A DNA stretch of 64,000 nt from CAWAVN01 sp963844315 (lineage in GTDB: Bacteria > Planctomycetota > Planctomycetia > Planctomycetales > Planctomycetaceae), in contig CAWJOC010000023.1 of assembly GCA_963844315.1 (NCBI GenBank), positions 186,001 through 250,000 on the forward strand, given 5' to 3'. Both the position numbers and the translations under genes were made by a program. The first letter of the stretch is position 1. Each line of letters opens with the position of its first letter. Under the pieces are notes generated by a model, which worked only from the letters and a program-made list of their open reading frames with translations, ran no database searches and was not told the origin of the DNA. Below are positions 1 to 10,708 of this stretch, one piece after another.

Positions 1-3000
1 TAAGGTTCGGGCCGGGTGCTGGCGATGCGGGCGGCTTGCTTATACATGCGGAGAGCGGCTTCCAGGCGGTCAAATCGCACAAGATAAGCCGCCGAGAGCA
101 TCACGTTTTGAAAATCCAAACCGGAGAGATCGACGGCGGAAAATACGGCCCGTTCGACCTCTTCCTTGGGATGCCCCGTGATTTCCAGGCTGAGGGCCAA
201 CACTTCGTACATCCAAGGCTGGGCTTGATCGTGAACGAGCCGCCCCGATGCAGGCGATGACGTGCTCGTGCTGTTTTCCCTCGTGCAACTTCGAAACGAG
301 ATCGCGGACCGTGGAAACTTTCGGTTTCCGCTTGGTGAAGTAATCGTTCCAGATCTCTTCGGGAGTACCAGCGGAGAGATCGAGCGGCAATTCCGGTTCA
401 GCGGGTTTTTCGGGGGATTTTGGCTGCCGCGGACGAAGCGGAGCCGGTCGTTTCCGACGGACTCCGCTTCGGATTTGGATCCGGATTTTGCCCAGGTTGG
501 CTGGGTTTCGTATCTTCCGGCTTTAGCTCGCTTTTTTTTTCAGATCTTCCACGGCCTCGTTGTTCAGTCCGCCATCCTGAATCTGGGCGAACCATTGAGG
601 CTCGAAACCACTCGGAGCGGCTTGCGATGTTTTGTCCTCGAGAATCCGGTTCAGCAGGTTTTCGACTTCGGGATCCGTCGACCGATTTCGGGGTGCAGCC
701 TGGCCTTTGGGCCCTCCATTGGCTTTTGCCCCATTCCCAGCCGGCTTGTTTTGGGCGGGCATGGCTTGTGGAGCGATGTTGAACACCCCGCCCCCGCCGC
801 CTTGCATACCGCCGAAGCCTTGTGCTCCCTGACCGAACTGACCGCCGCCGCCCAGACCGCCCTGTCCACCGAAGCCACCGGAGCCGCCGAAGCCTTGGCC
901 CAAACCGCCAGCCAGCGGATTGGTAATCGGAATCACCAGATCGCCCACGGGATAAACCCGCGTGGAGAGCTTATCCTCCGCCGCGATGATCGTGGTGATC
1001 TTCATGACTTCATCTTCGATGACGTAGGTCAGGCCGAGCGGTTCCAGGATGATCTTGAGGGCGCTTCTCAGCGTGATGCCGGAGAGGACGCGGTTGATCG
1101 GCTCATCAATCGCGACGCCTTCTTCGGTCAAGGCCTGCTCATCAATGAGGATCGTGATGTCGTGGGCGTCCGCGAGGAAGTCCATGGCATCTTTCAGCGG
1201 GGTGTCGATGAAATCGATGTCCACGCCTTGCGGGTCAATCGAGCGCCGCTTGGATTTTTTCCTCGGCGGGGCTGTTCTTCTTCAAGTCCACTGAAGCCCA
1301 TTTCTTGCGGCGTTCGGTGAGGTCGAACCAAACTTCGGCGGGCGGCCAAACGATGGGCGGCTCATCCGGGAACGGCACATGGGAAAGCTCGACCTGATAC
1401 AAGGTTTCCAAAAACTTGTCCGCCCGCAATGAGCGGAGTCGGAAGGCTTTGTCCAACTGACCGGCGGCTTCCGCAGTGAAGAGGGCGGCGGCAGCAGTCC
1501 CTTCACCGGGCCGCAAATCCACGGCGGAGCGAGCCACCGCTTCCGCGTTTTCCCAAGCGTCCGGATCCCCGTGGCGGCCTTCATCCATCAAGGCCCGCAC
1601 GCGGTCGATCAATTGCTCCAGTTCTTTTTCCTCCTGAGTGGACAGGTCGATCAAGCGTTTCTGGGCTTCAATCGCCGCTTGCCGTTCCGCCAAAAGCCGG
1701 AGGTTGTTTTCCACCATCGTTTGCCGGTTTTGCAGTTCGAGTTGCAAGTTCCGCAGCCTGCGAAGCAGTTGGGCGCGGGCTTCGGGAATAATGTCGGTCG
1801 CGGTCTCCACGGCTCCCAGTTGCAGCTTGACGATTTCAATCGCTTCCTCCGGGGAAGCCAGCGCCCGGCTTTGGGCCTCTTCGATGGCCTGGTTGACTTC
1901 CAGCGTCAGCCGTTCGGTGGCAATTCGCGAGCGTTGCTCAACATCGGGAATCAAACCGCCTTCGGGGAGTGTGTTGCTGATCGGGTCGGGTTGGCCCTGC
2001 AAGCGGGGATCATTCAACAAGCTGGGCTGCTCCGGCGGTTGGAATGCCACGGTCTTCATTCGGGCTTGGCCTTTCCGGGCGGCATTCAAGAGCAGTTGCA
2101 CGTTGACGTTTTGCGGGTCGGCATTTTGGATGGCCAGACCGATTTCCTCGGCCCGCTCGAATTGCCGGGTGGCCACGGCTTGCTCGCCCGCCGTCGCCAA
2201 CAGGGCGACTTGGTTATCAAAGGCAGCTTGGGCGGTTCGCAGCATGCGGTTGCCCGCGAAGGCCACGCTTAGTCCATCCGTTTGCTCGGCTTGTTGATGC
2301 TGGCTGCGGAGGAAGGTTTGGCCCCCTTCGAAGTCGGCTTTGGCCAGCGTGAAGGATTGCGGCAGGCTGCCACTCACGCGGACGGAGAGTTGATCGGGCA
2401 ATTTTCCCTTGGCAAGGTAGACGGTGGAACGGTCGGCTCGCAGCGGCAAGGCAGTGTTTGGCAGCAAGGCCAATCCGGCCGGTTCCACGGCGACGCTTTC
2501 CGGGTAGTAAATCGGGGCGGCGACGGCATCGGCCAATTGCTGACCCACAAGGCTCGGAGCGTCGGCTTTCGCGTCGGCCATGTCAAATTGAACATAGCCG
2601 CCGGTTTGCTGGGCCAATGCGCCCAAAAGTTGCAGGTCCGTTCGCGGACCCACCGCATAGCTATGCACCGGCACGCGGCGGTCGTAAAGTTGTTTGGTCA
2701 GATCGCGAAGTTCCGCCGTCGGCAGAAGATTCGCGGCGCTCATCCCGTCGCCGATGTAAAGAATGGAAGAAGCAGTTCCCTCTTCCACCCCTTCCAAGGC
2801 GACCGTCAATGCTTGGCCTAAATTCGTGGCTCCCAGGGGCAAGCGGCGCTGGAACTTGGTCATCGCTTGGGCGACTTCCTCGCTGCGAACGGACACCAAG
2901 CCGGGGGTCAAGGGTTGGGTTTGCAGGTCCACCGCAAACACCGCCACTCGATGGTCAGCGGGCAGCGAATCCACAAAGGACTTCGCCACCGCGAGGGCTT

Positions 3001-3289
3001 GCTGCCGATGCTCGCCGACCTGGCTCGCGGAGGTGTCCACCAGCAACAGGTGGTCCCGGCGGGCGGTTTCGGGGGTTTGGAGTTGGGGCAATTTCACGGA
3101 AATCGCCAGGTACGCCTCGCCACCGGCGTCTTCATACGTCGCAACTTCAACGGGTCGGCTCGATTCTCCCGCCTGGGAACGCGAGACGGGCGAACCCTCC
3201 CGCTCGGCGGCGGAAAGCGGCACTAACCCCAACACAGCCAACAACATGGCTCGGCGAAAGGGCAATTGGTGGGACCAAGAGATGGACAT
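1..3289 (-). CDS. Exported VWA / coiled-coil / STN-like protein, frameshifted and cut by the left edge
   Basis: The start at 3289 opens with a signal peptide (hydrophobic AMLLAVLGLVPLSA). A von Willebrand A domain follows from about residue 78, with the MIDAS pattern DTSAS and a later IGDGMSAAN. A long Glu/Gln-rich coiled-coil stretch ends in EEKIQAALD at 1235. One extra base then moves the frame, and DPQGVDIDFIDTPLKDAMDFL continues as an STN/secretin-N-like domain (1224 to about 960). After it come a Gly/Gln-rich linker (about 930-790) and a charged tail. A run of nine T (532-540) shifts the frame again. Further pieces contain EIWNDYFTKRKPKVSTVRDL, then, after another shift near 250, WMYEVLALSLEITGHPKEE and an alpha-helical tail that runs off at position 1. 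VWA plus STN is a recurrent planctomycete layout; the function is unknown, probably periplasmic or surface. The last pieces could be a separate TPR-like gene. Confidence 0.7.
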
Positions 3290-3556
3290 CGACAGGACTC
3301 CCAGATTCGGGACGACAGATTGGATTTTCAGACAAGGGTTTATGACGGCTGCGCACCGCCTGACCCAACCTCTCTTTTTATCTTATAACCCCGCGCGACT
3401 ACTATCGAAAGAAATCTGGGCGATTTTTGAGGATTGGTCAAAAATGACGGCCCTTAGCGGCCCCGCGCAACTTCCCAAATCTCCCGCATAAGAGATATGC
3501 ACGCCGAGAGAGAGTCTGCTCAGGGAAGTTTTCAGTTTTAACCTCTTTCTCCCCCT

Positions 3557-5230
3557 CTATTTGCCCGTCAGGGCCTCTGGTGATTTGATGTGCAGATAGT
3601 GTCCGTGGTCTGCGGTGACGATCAAAATCGATTCCTGCCAGTTGCTGTGTTGATCCACCCAATTCGTGATCGTTCTGACGGCGTCGTCCCCGCTGAGGAC
3701 TGCGCCTATGGAATTGTCCAGGTGATTGTCGTGATTGGCCCAATCCACATCGCCCGGTTCCACCATCAGCCAGAAGCCCTTCGGGTTTTTTGAAAGCACC
3801 GTCAATCCGGCTTCGGTCATGTCCGCGAGCGTCGGGTTCTCATGAATGTCGGCGGGCGTGTATTTTTCCTGGGGATTCTTCACCCCCTTCACCGGGTCGA
3901 ACTTTCCATCCGCCGTGCGGAAGGGCAAATGGCCAGCACCGGTCTCGCCGAAGAAGCCGAACAACCGCCGATTCTCCTTGACCGCGTGATTGGAGGCACT
4001 TTGGAGAATGGCCTTCCCGGATTCGCCAGGCGTTCGCAGGGCGATTTGATACCGTCCGCCGTTGTTGGCGTCAATCTGTTTGAGATCGGATTCCGTCAGA
4101 TAGCGGTTGCCGGGCACGAAATTCTCGCCTTGGGCCGAATCGCTGGATTTCTCCATGCCCCAACCCGCTCCAATGACCACATCCATTCCGGGCAAAGGGT
4201 TTTCGGGATGCGAAATCGACGGTAAGCCGAGCAGATCCCGGCTGAGGTCTTGAAAATCATCCCGGTCCACGTTGTGCGCAGTAAGAAGAGGCCGGCGTCG
4301 CATGGCTGATGGGCACGCTGGAAATCGCCCCGACGGCCATGCCTTTTTCCTGCGCAAATGGGCTACCGTGGTGAGTTTTTCGCCCGTTGGTCCGACGCCG
4401 ATGGCCGAGTTATACGTTTTGATGCCGGTGCAAAGCGTGGTGGCGGTCGCGGAGGAATCCGGAACGGGGTGGGCTTTTATGCGGCCTTTCGATTTGCCGA
4501 TGAGGTAGCCGATAGCCTCTGGTTCGCTTTCGCTCCAGGCAAAAGGCCCTGCGAATTGGGCATCATACCCGCCGCCTTTCGCGCCGCCGGGCCTTGTGAC
4601 CTGTTGAGTATTGACGTCGGCTTTGGCGTCATCGTTGTGCGGAGCCGCAACAACCATGCCGAACTGCGTGGTTCCATTGGCGTCATAATCCTGAAAATGC
4701 AGCCCGGTCCCCCGGCCCGATTCATAACTCACCTTCCCGCTCTTATAAATCGCGGCGGCATAGGTGGTTTGCCAATCCATGCCGTCGAACACGACCAGGA
4801 AAATATGCTTTTTCCCGGCCTTTAACGCGGCCAATTGGATCTCACCCAAGTTCGCCTGATCGAAATACTCGGCCTTGGGGTTCAACGTATTATCGGGTAC
4901 CCGGCCATAAAGTTTTTTCAGGGCGTCTTCGCTGCGAAAGGGACTGTTTTCGCCCTGGTAACTCCCAAGATCAATCCCAGCCTCCGCCCCTTTGGTGCCA
5001 AAGGTATAAACCGGAATCAGCCGGTTGCTATGGCTCGTCCAGGTGGAAAACGTTTCGGGATCCGTTCCCCAAAACATGACGGGGGAGTGATTTTTTGTTA
5101 CCGCTGCCGCCTGGATTTCGCGAATGAAATCCTCTCCTGCTTGAATTGGATGGCACGAGAGCGACAAAGAACCGGCAAAAAACGAAAGTCCAATGAAATA
5201 AGAAGCCTTGACGCGGAAAAAACTGGGCAT
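3557..5230 (-). CDS. Alkaline phosphatase, exported
   Basis: This is a PhoA-superfamily phosphomonoesterase. The preferred start is the ATG at 5230, behind AAGGAATT; it gives a signal peptide (FIGLSFFAGSLSLSCHPIQAG). Seen motifs are FLVVFDGMDW (metal-binding Asp), PDSSATATTLCTG (nucleophilic Ser in DSS), MVEPGDVDWANHDNH (metal ligands) and IVTADHGH near the C terminus. The residues between about 4375 and 4275 read as nonsense, but the other frame there gives HLAQEKGMAVGAIS and ISHATPASSYAHNV, exactly what the family has. One lost base near 4360 and one gained base near 4280 therefore compensate each other. The protein ends about a dozen residues after TADHGH, so the C-terminal His region of long PhoA proteins is absent. 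It stands alone and probably releases phosphate from organic phosphoesters in the periplasm. Confidence 0.88.
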   Translation of the reverse strand: MPSFFRVKASYFIGLSFFAGSLSLSCHPIQAGEDFIREIQAAAVTKNHSPVMFWGTDPETFSTWTSHSNRLIPVYTFGTKGAEAGIDLGSYQGENSPFRSEDALKKLYGRVPDNTLNPKAEYFDQANLGEIQLAALKAGKKHIFLVVFDGMDWQTTYAAAIYKSGKVSYESGRGTGLHFQDYDANGTTQFGMVVAAPHNDDAKADVNTQQVTRPGGAKGGGYDAQFAGPFAWSESEPEAIGYLIGKSKGRIKAHPVPDSSATATTLCTGIKTYNSAIGVGPTGEKLTTVAHLRRKKAWPSGRFPACPSAMRRRPLLTAHNVDRDDFQDLSRDLLGLPSISHPENPLPGMDVVIGAGWGMEKSSDSAQGENFVPGNRYLTESDLKQIDANNGGRYQIALRTPGESGKAILQSASNHAVKENRRLFGFFGETGAGHLPFRTADGKFDPVKGVKNPQEKYTPADIHENPTLADMTEAGLTVLSKNPKGFWLMVEPGDVDWANHDNHLDNSIGAVLSGDDAVRTITNWVDQHSNWQESILIVTADHGHYLHIKSPEALTGK

Positions 5231-5425
5231 AATTCCTTCCAGAATGAAAAAGTTCATGATTCAATTCCACCAATGCTAAACCCCGCCGATTGTTCGGACA
5301 ATTCCGGCGGCGGGAAATTTTCTGATTCTTCTTAATCTTCGGAGGGTATCTTTCCGATAACAGCAGATGCGATTGCATTGCGCGCTGGGTTTTTGGACGG
5401 TTTCACTCAAGGGGAATCACGGTTT

Positions 5426-7347
5426 ATGGCGACCCGTCGGCTTTTGTTATTCCTGGCGGGTGCCTTGGCAATCGGGATTGGGGCGGCGTGGGTGGCTTCG
5501 GATTTCCGCCCCGTTTCGCCCGGCGACCAATCTTGCCTGGCCCTCGTGCCTTACGCCGTTGAAGTCCAGAATGACCAGGCCACGTTCGATTTGCCCTTTG
5601 AGCCGGGGACAACGTACCGGGTGATTGTGGCGAGTGTCGCCTCCTCGGATGTGGAGAGCACGATTTCGCTTTCCGCGGAGCCTGTTCCAGCCGTGGAACG
5701 TTTTCCGCTGCTTCCGGTGCCGGAATTACAATCGGCGAATCCTCGGTTGGCCGCTGCGCCCCGACCAACAGGATGGACGTGGGACGAAGCGAAAGCCAAG
5801 TCCTTCGTTCCAGAGGGCGTGCCACCCTTGCATCTTCCCATCGCGACCAAGCGCGAGTTCTATTTGCACGTCACCGATGGCCCGTTGGATGATGCCCGGC
5901 AGTATGCCAAGGTCATGGCCCATCGGGTGGCGGAAGGCCGGCTTGTGCGGGTGTTTTTGGATTCGCAAATGCAATCCGGTCAGCTCGCGCGGGGTTTGGT
6001 CGCGGAAATCGTCCGGCTGTTCGATGAAGAGATCGTCCCCAATAGCCGGGAGGTGTTGGGGCAATTCCGTGATGTGGACGGCGATGGAAAATTCGCCATC
6101 GTCATCAGCCCCTGGCTTGGAAAACTCCAGGGAGGGCACACCGCGCTCGGCGGATTCGTGCGGGGCAGCGATTATCAAAACAATGTCCAGGCTCCCTTCG
6201 GCAACCACGCCGATGTGCTGTACTTGAACGCGAACTTGCAACTGGGGCCGCATTTGAAAACGCTCTTAGCCCACGAATACGCCCACGCGATTTGTTTCAG
6301 CGAGCGGTTGCCGACGAAATTGCATCCGGACGGCCTTCCCACGGAGGAAGATTGGCTGAACGAAGCCATCGCCCATCTCGCCGAAAACGTGCACGGCACG
6401 GGTTGGACGAATCTTGATTACCGCATCAGCCGGTTTTTGGATGCCACGCATCACTCGCCTTTGGTCGTGCGGAATTATTATGCCAACGGGCTATGGCGCG
6501 ATCCGGGCTGCCGGGCGCGACGTATTTGTTTTTGCGATTTGTCGTCGATCAGTTCAGCGAAGAGGTGCTGTCGCAGTTGATCCGAAACCCCGACCGGGGC
6601 GTTAAGAATCTGGAAGCCGCCACGGGCGTTGCTTTTCCCGATCTGTTTCGCTGGTGGACGATCTCATTGGCTCAAGCGGAGCATCGGATTTCCCCTGAGG
6701 ACAATTCGAGCGGGCCATTTCGCTCCATCGATTTGACCGGGCGAATTGGCCGATGGGGTTTGCAAGGTCCCCGCGCCACGGAGTGGAACGTCAACCAGGA
6801 AGGCCAAAGGTTTTCGTTGATAGGAACGACGGCGAAAGTGTTTGACGTGCATGCGGCAGCGCCGGGGATTTACCGATTGCGGGTTCGCACACAAGGCCAG
6901 CCGAAGTTGCAAGTGACCATCATCCGAAAGCCAAGCGATTTCTCGCCCGCGAACGTTCTCGCCGATTGGCAATTCCCTGAAAGCCTCCCCATGGCCCACA
7001 CGCCGGCCTTGCACGTCAAAATCCCATCCGATTGGAAGGTTCTGCGGCTTTCGGTGGAATGTCTGCATGGCCTCCAGGGCCAATCCTATTGTTGGGAAGC
7101 CGAACAACTCCCCGGAATGGAAATCCCGGCACCCAGCGCCGGACTCGACCAGGAATTTGTCCTCCATCCGCCCGAACGGTTATTTCCGCTCGGAGAGAAA
7201 GGCCCGGCGAGTTGGCAGCTCAAGGTCCTAAGTGAGGATGCAAACGGCCGCCGGAGTGCCCAATGGATTGATCTTCCCAATCCGAACGAGGTTCATCCAC
7301 ACGGAAACATTCCGGTGGCAACCACACCCGGACCTCCGGTGTTGTAG
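5426..7347 (+). CDS. Exported M30-like zinc metallopeptidase, one frameshift
   Basis: The ATG at 5426 follows AAGGGGAA and starts an N-terminal hydrophobic segment (LLLFLAGALAIGIGAAWVA), a signal peptide or anchor. A beta-rich prepeptidase-like region comes next, then a catalytic module with DVDGDGKFAIVISPWL, the zinc motif AHEYAHAICF (HExxH) and WLNEAIAHLAE, where Glu probably supplies the third ligand. HExxH followed by WLNEGxxHLAE is the hyicolysin (M30) arrangement. Near 6515 the frame changes: YYANGLWRDPG must join GATYLFLRFVVDQF, and restoring one G in CCGGGCGCG does this. The C-terminal half is a beta-rich domain without a recognised family. The gene is divergent from the phosphatase across a 195-base gap. 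The substrate is unknown. Confidence 0.68.
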
Positions 7348-7631
7348 GGGACCATTTGCCAAGCACGTTGACGGAGAATCGTCCTCACGGTGGCATCGAA
7401 GGACTGGGTTTCGACGTCCGCTGTGGGGCCTTGTTTCCGATCCAAAGTTATGGGCAGGGCACACTCCTTCCCGCGCGAGAAACTTTTATCGGCCAACCAG
7501 GAAATAAGGCGGAATTTCAGACTTTCGCCCATTTGGGAATCGTCAAAAATACTATTGGCATACAAAAGGGGAATGTAGTTAAATGGCAAGAATGCCCACT
7601 AAACGGGCCGTTCGCTTGGGAAGGGAAATGA

Positions 7632-8078
7632 ATGCGAAATTCCGTAGCCGCGATTGCTCTGATTCGGCGGGAGACCGACGGACAAACGGAATGGCTGGCC
7701 CGGTGGAATCACAATTGGAACGCATTCTCGTTCATCGGCGGGCATAAGGAAGACGATGAGACGTTCCGCGAATGTTTGATCCGCGAAGTCATTGAAGAAT
7801 TGGGGCTCGAACCGGAGGCGGACTTCCGCGTCGCGCTAGCCCCCCAATCCCATCTGGAGTATGTGGGTTGGTCCGACGGCGCTCGGGCGGAGACAGCCTA
7901 CACGATGGAACTCTATCCATTAGAGCTTGTCGGCGATTTCACCCAGGAGAAAATCGACCACGACCCGGAGAACCGCTGGCTGGCCCCCGCCGAGATTCAA
8001 TCTTCGCGCACGCTCGATGGCAAACCCATCAGCGGCACAATGGCCCTGCTGCTGCAAATGGGCGGGCTGCTCGAGTAA
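7632..8078 (+). CDS. Nudix hydrolase
   Basis: This is a complete 148-residue Nudix protein. The box reads GHKEDDE then TFRECLI then REVIEELGL, an exact match to GX5EX7REUXEEXGU, so the Mg-binding helix is intact. The family cleaves nucleoside diphosphates linked to another moiety; the substrate cannot be told from sequence. The start at 7632 follows GGGAA with short spacing. The 284 bases upstream (7348-7631) show no gene. The gene lies 173 bases upstream of, and on the same strand as, the RyR/SLOG/cyclase gene, so a shared role in nucleotide signalling is possible; that link is inference. Confidence 0.85.
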   Translation: MRNSVAAIALIRRETDGQTEWLARWNHNWNAFSFIGGHKEDDETFRECLIREVIEELGLEPEADFRVALAPQSHLEYVGWSDGARAETAYTMELYPLELVGDFTQEKIDHDPENRWLAPAEIQSSRTLDGKPISGTMALLLQMGGLLE

Positions 8079-8251
8079 TCCCCGCCAAACCCACCCATAA
8101 CGCCGCCTGATTTCCGTCAAGATGGCCGTGATCGTGCGCGGATTTGCCCCTCGATGTGACAACGGATACACTCAATCCGATCTCAGCGTTCCTACTCTCG
8201 AACTTCTCCGCCTCGATCTACCGTCCGCATGCCTCTCAGGAATTGCCCCAA

Positions 8252-10567
8252 GTGACATACCAGCCCAAACCGATTGACACCTCGCGCGTGGCGTTGCCTC
8301 TGGGCCTTCTGGAACTTTTGGAGAAACTGGCCCGGCACAACCACGACATCTGGGCCAAAAGGCGGATCAAAGAAGGCTGGCAATATGGTCCTGCCCGCAA
8401 TGATGTCCAGAAGTTGCACCCGTGCCTCGTTGCCTATGAGGAATTGCCGGAATCGGAAAAGGAATACGATCGGCAAACCTCGGAGGAAGCGATCAAAGCC
8501 ATCTTGTCGGAAAGCTACCGCATCGAGCCGCCGCAATCGGCGAGCAAACTCAAAGAGGGTTCATCAAGGCTCTTGGAGGAACTGGAACAAGCCGGGCGGA
8601 ATCCCGCGCGTTTGCAAGCCTTATGGCAGACTCGCCGGACGCGAGACGAGTGGGAAGACTCGCCAGAACCTTACTGCAAGATCGCCCGGCAGTTTCTCTC
8701 CGTCGGCGCTCCGTTGATTGCCTTGGAGGTCATCACCGAGGGACTGCAAAACTGGGAACACGACATCCATCTCAGGCAACTGCAAGGGCTGGCGTTGGCC
8801 CGCACCGGTGCGCGGAACGCGCCGAGAAGATTCTGCAAGAGGTCCGCGAGGAATTGGAACGACAAACCGATGCGATCGAGCATCAGATTCTGGAAGAAAC
8901 CCTGGGCCTTTTGGCCCGGACTTATAAAGACCTCGCCCTTCTTGCCCCAAACGAAAACGAACGCCAAGCCAATCTTCGCGGGTCGCTCGAGTTATATGCT
9001 TCGGCTTACGAGAAGACAGGAAAGCGGTATTGGACGGGCATCAATGTGGCCACCTTGGCGACCTTGCTCCGGGACAAGGAATTGGCTCAAACGACAGCCC
9101 AGGAAGTCCGCGCCCGTTGCCAGGAGGAATTGGAGAAAACCCCAAAGGAAGATGCCAACCGCTATTGGATATTCGCGACCTTGGGGGAAGCGGCGTTGAA
9201 TCTTGGGGATATTTCCGAAGCGGAATTCTATTATCGACAGGCGGCGGAATCCGGCGTTGGGCGATACGGCGATTTGAACAGCACCCGCCGCCAGGCCAAG
9301 CTGCTCTTGGCGTTTTTGGGTCAGGACGAATCTCTCGCCGAGCACTGGTTGCCCATCCCCGGCGTGGCGGTGTTTTCGGGGCACATGATCGATCAGCCGG
9401 GCCGAGTTCAGGAACGCTTTCCGGAGCGCTTCGTGAGTACGGTGGAAAACTCACTCAGGGATTGGATGACGGAACACAACGTCCGCATTGGTTTTTCCTC
9501 GGCGGCTTGCGGTTCCGATCTCTTGTTTCAAAAGGTGCTTTATGAACTCGGCGGGGAATGCCACGTCGTCTTGCCCTATGAAGAGCAAGAGTTCGTGAGA
9601 GACAGCGTGGACATCACCGGCCATGCCGAATGGGTCGCGCGGTTTCAAGCGGTTTTGAAAAATGCCGCTCAGGTCGTTTATGCTTCCAGTCAGAAAATGC
9701 AGGCGGGCAGCGTCTCTTATGATTATGCCAATCTGGTGCTGCACGGACTGGCGAGTGTCCGCGCCAGCGAACTGGAAACCCGACCTTTGGGGCTGGTTGT
9801 CTGGAACGGCGAAAAAGGCGATGGTCCGGGTGGAACCGCCAGCGTTGTCGCCCGCTGGGATGCATTGGGCGTGCCCGTGTCGCGGGTGGATCTGTCCGTC
9901 CTGCCCGAACCAATTCCCGATCGGCTTCCCGTCATCAAGGAACCGCCCGGATCCGTCAAAGCGACGCTGGCTCTGCCGATGGACTCCGAAACCCAAGTGA
10001 TGGCCATGCTGTTTGCCGACGCGGTCAATTTCAGCAAGCTGACCGAGGAGGAAGTGCCCCGGTTTGTGCAAGAATTCTGGGGGGGATCGCCAAGATCGTC
10101 ACCAAGTACGAGGAAAGCAACGTCGTGCGCAATACCTGGGGCGATGGATTGTATCTGGTGTTCAAGACCGTCCGCGATGCGGGGATTTGCGCCTTGAACT
10201 TCGGGAGATGGTGCAAGAGACCGATTGGGAAGCCAAAGGGCTGCCGGCGACCTTGGCGCTACGCATCGCCTTGCACGCGGGGCCGGTGTTCGGCGGGATT
10301 GATCCCGTCACCGGCCACAAGAACTACACGGGAACCCATGTCAGCCGGGCCGCGCGTTTGGAACCGAAAACCCCACCCGGAGAAGTCTATGCCAGCGAAG
10401 GCTTTGCCGCCTTGGTCGCGGTGGACCAGGTCCATCCCCAGACCGAGTTCGCCTGCGAATATGTCAAACAACTGGAATGGGCCAGACATTACGGCACGTT
10501 CCCGACTTACGTCGTCCGCAAAGGCCCCGGTCTGAAATTCCAGAAGGTTCATCTTGAGAAGGCGTAA
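8252..10567 (+). CDS. RyR + TPR/TRAF-binding-like + SLOG-like + class III nucleotidyl cyclase protein, frameshifted
   Basis: I choose the GTG at 8252 (VTYQPKPIDTSRVALP), with AGGA about ten bases ahead, because homologues begin there; the frame is open from 8144. The order is: a RyR domain (HDIWAKRRIKEGWQYGP, HPCLVAYEELPESEKEYDRQ); a helical TPR region resembling the MAP3K TRAFs-binding family (ILEETLGLLARTYKDLAL, YWTGINVATLATLL); a SLOG-like Rossmann domain (VAVFSGHMIDQPGR, GFSSAACGSDLLF, HVVLPYEEQEFV); and a class III cyclase domain (MLFADAVNFSKL, NTWGDGLYLVF, YTGTHVSRAARLEP, GEVYASEGFAAL). Each of three frame changes is solved by one missing G: near 8813 (GCGCGG), in the G run 10079-10085, and near 10200 (CTTGAACTT). 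Both metal-binding Asp residues are present. The Lys expected before WGD is Asn, and the transition-state Asn of VNxAAR is Ser. It is probably a cytosolic sensor or effector acting on nucleotides. Confidence 0.8.
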
Positions 10568-10708
10568 ACACTTCAATCAATCCCTTCGGACACGATCTCG
10601 CTTGGATTTCTTTCAAGGAGGAAAAGATTCCTGCGTCGCGAAATCCGGCAGGTCGATATAATTCGACAGCCTGCGCTTTTCCCCCCCAAACTGCCAAGGT
10701 TCCGCTCC

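Noticed and set aside
1..3289. Calling the frame-broken genes pseudogenes
   Set aside because: Active-site residues and family motifs continue undamaged after each break, and no extra stops accumulate, unlike decayed genes.
10079..10085. Programmed frameshifting at the G run in the cyclase gene
   Set aside because: Similar breaks occur in many unrelated genes without slippery heptamers or pseudoknots, so sequence error is the simpler reading.
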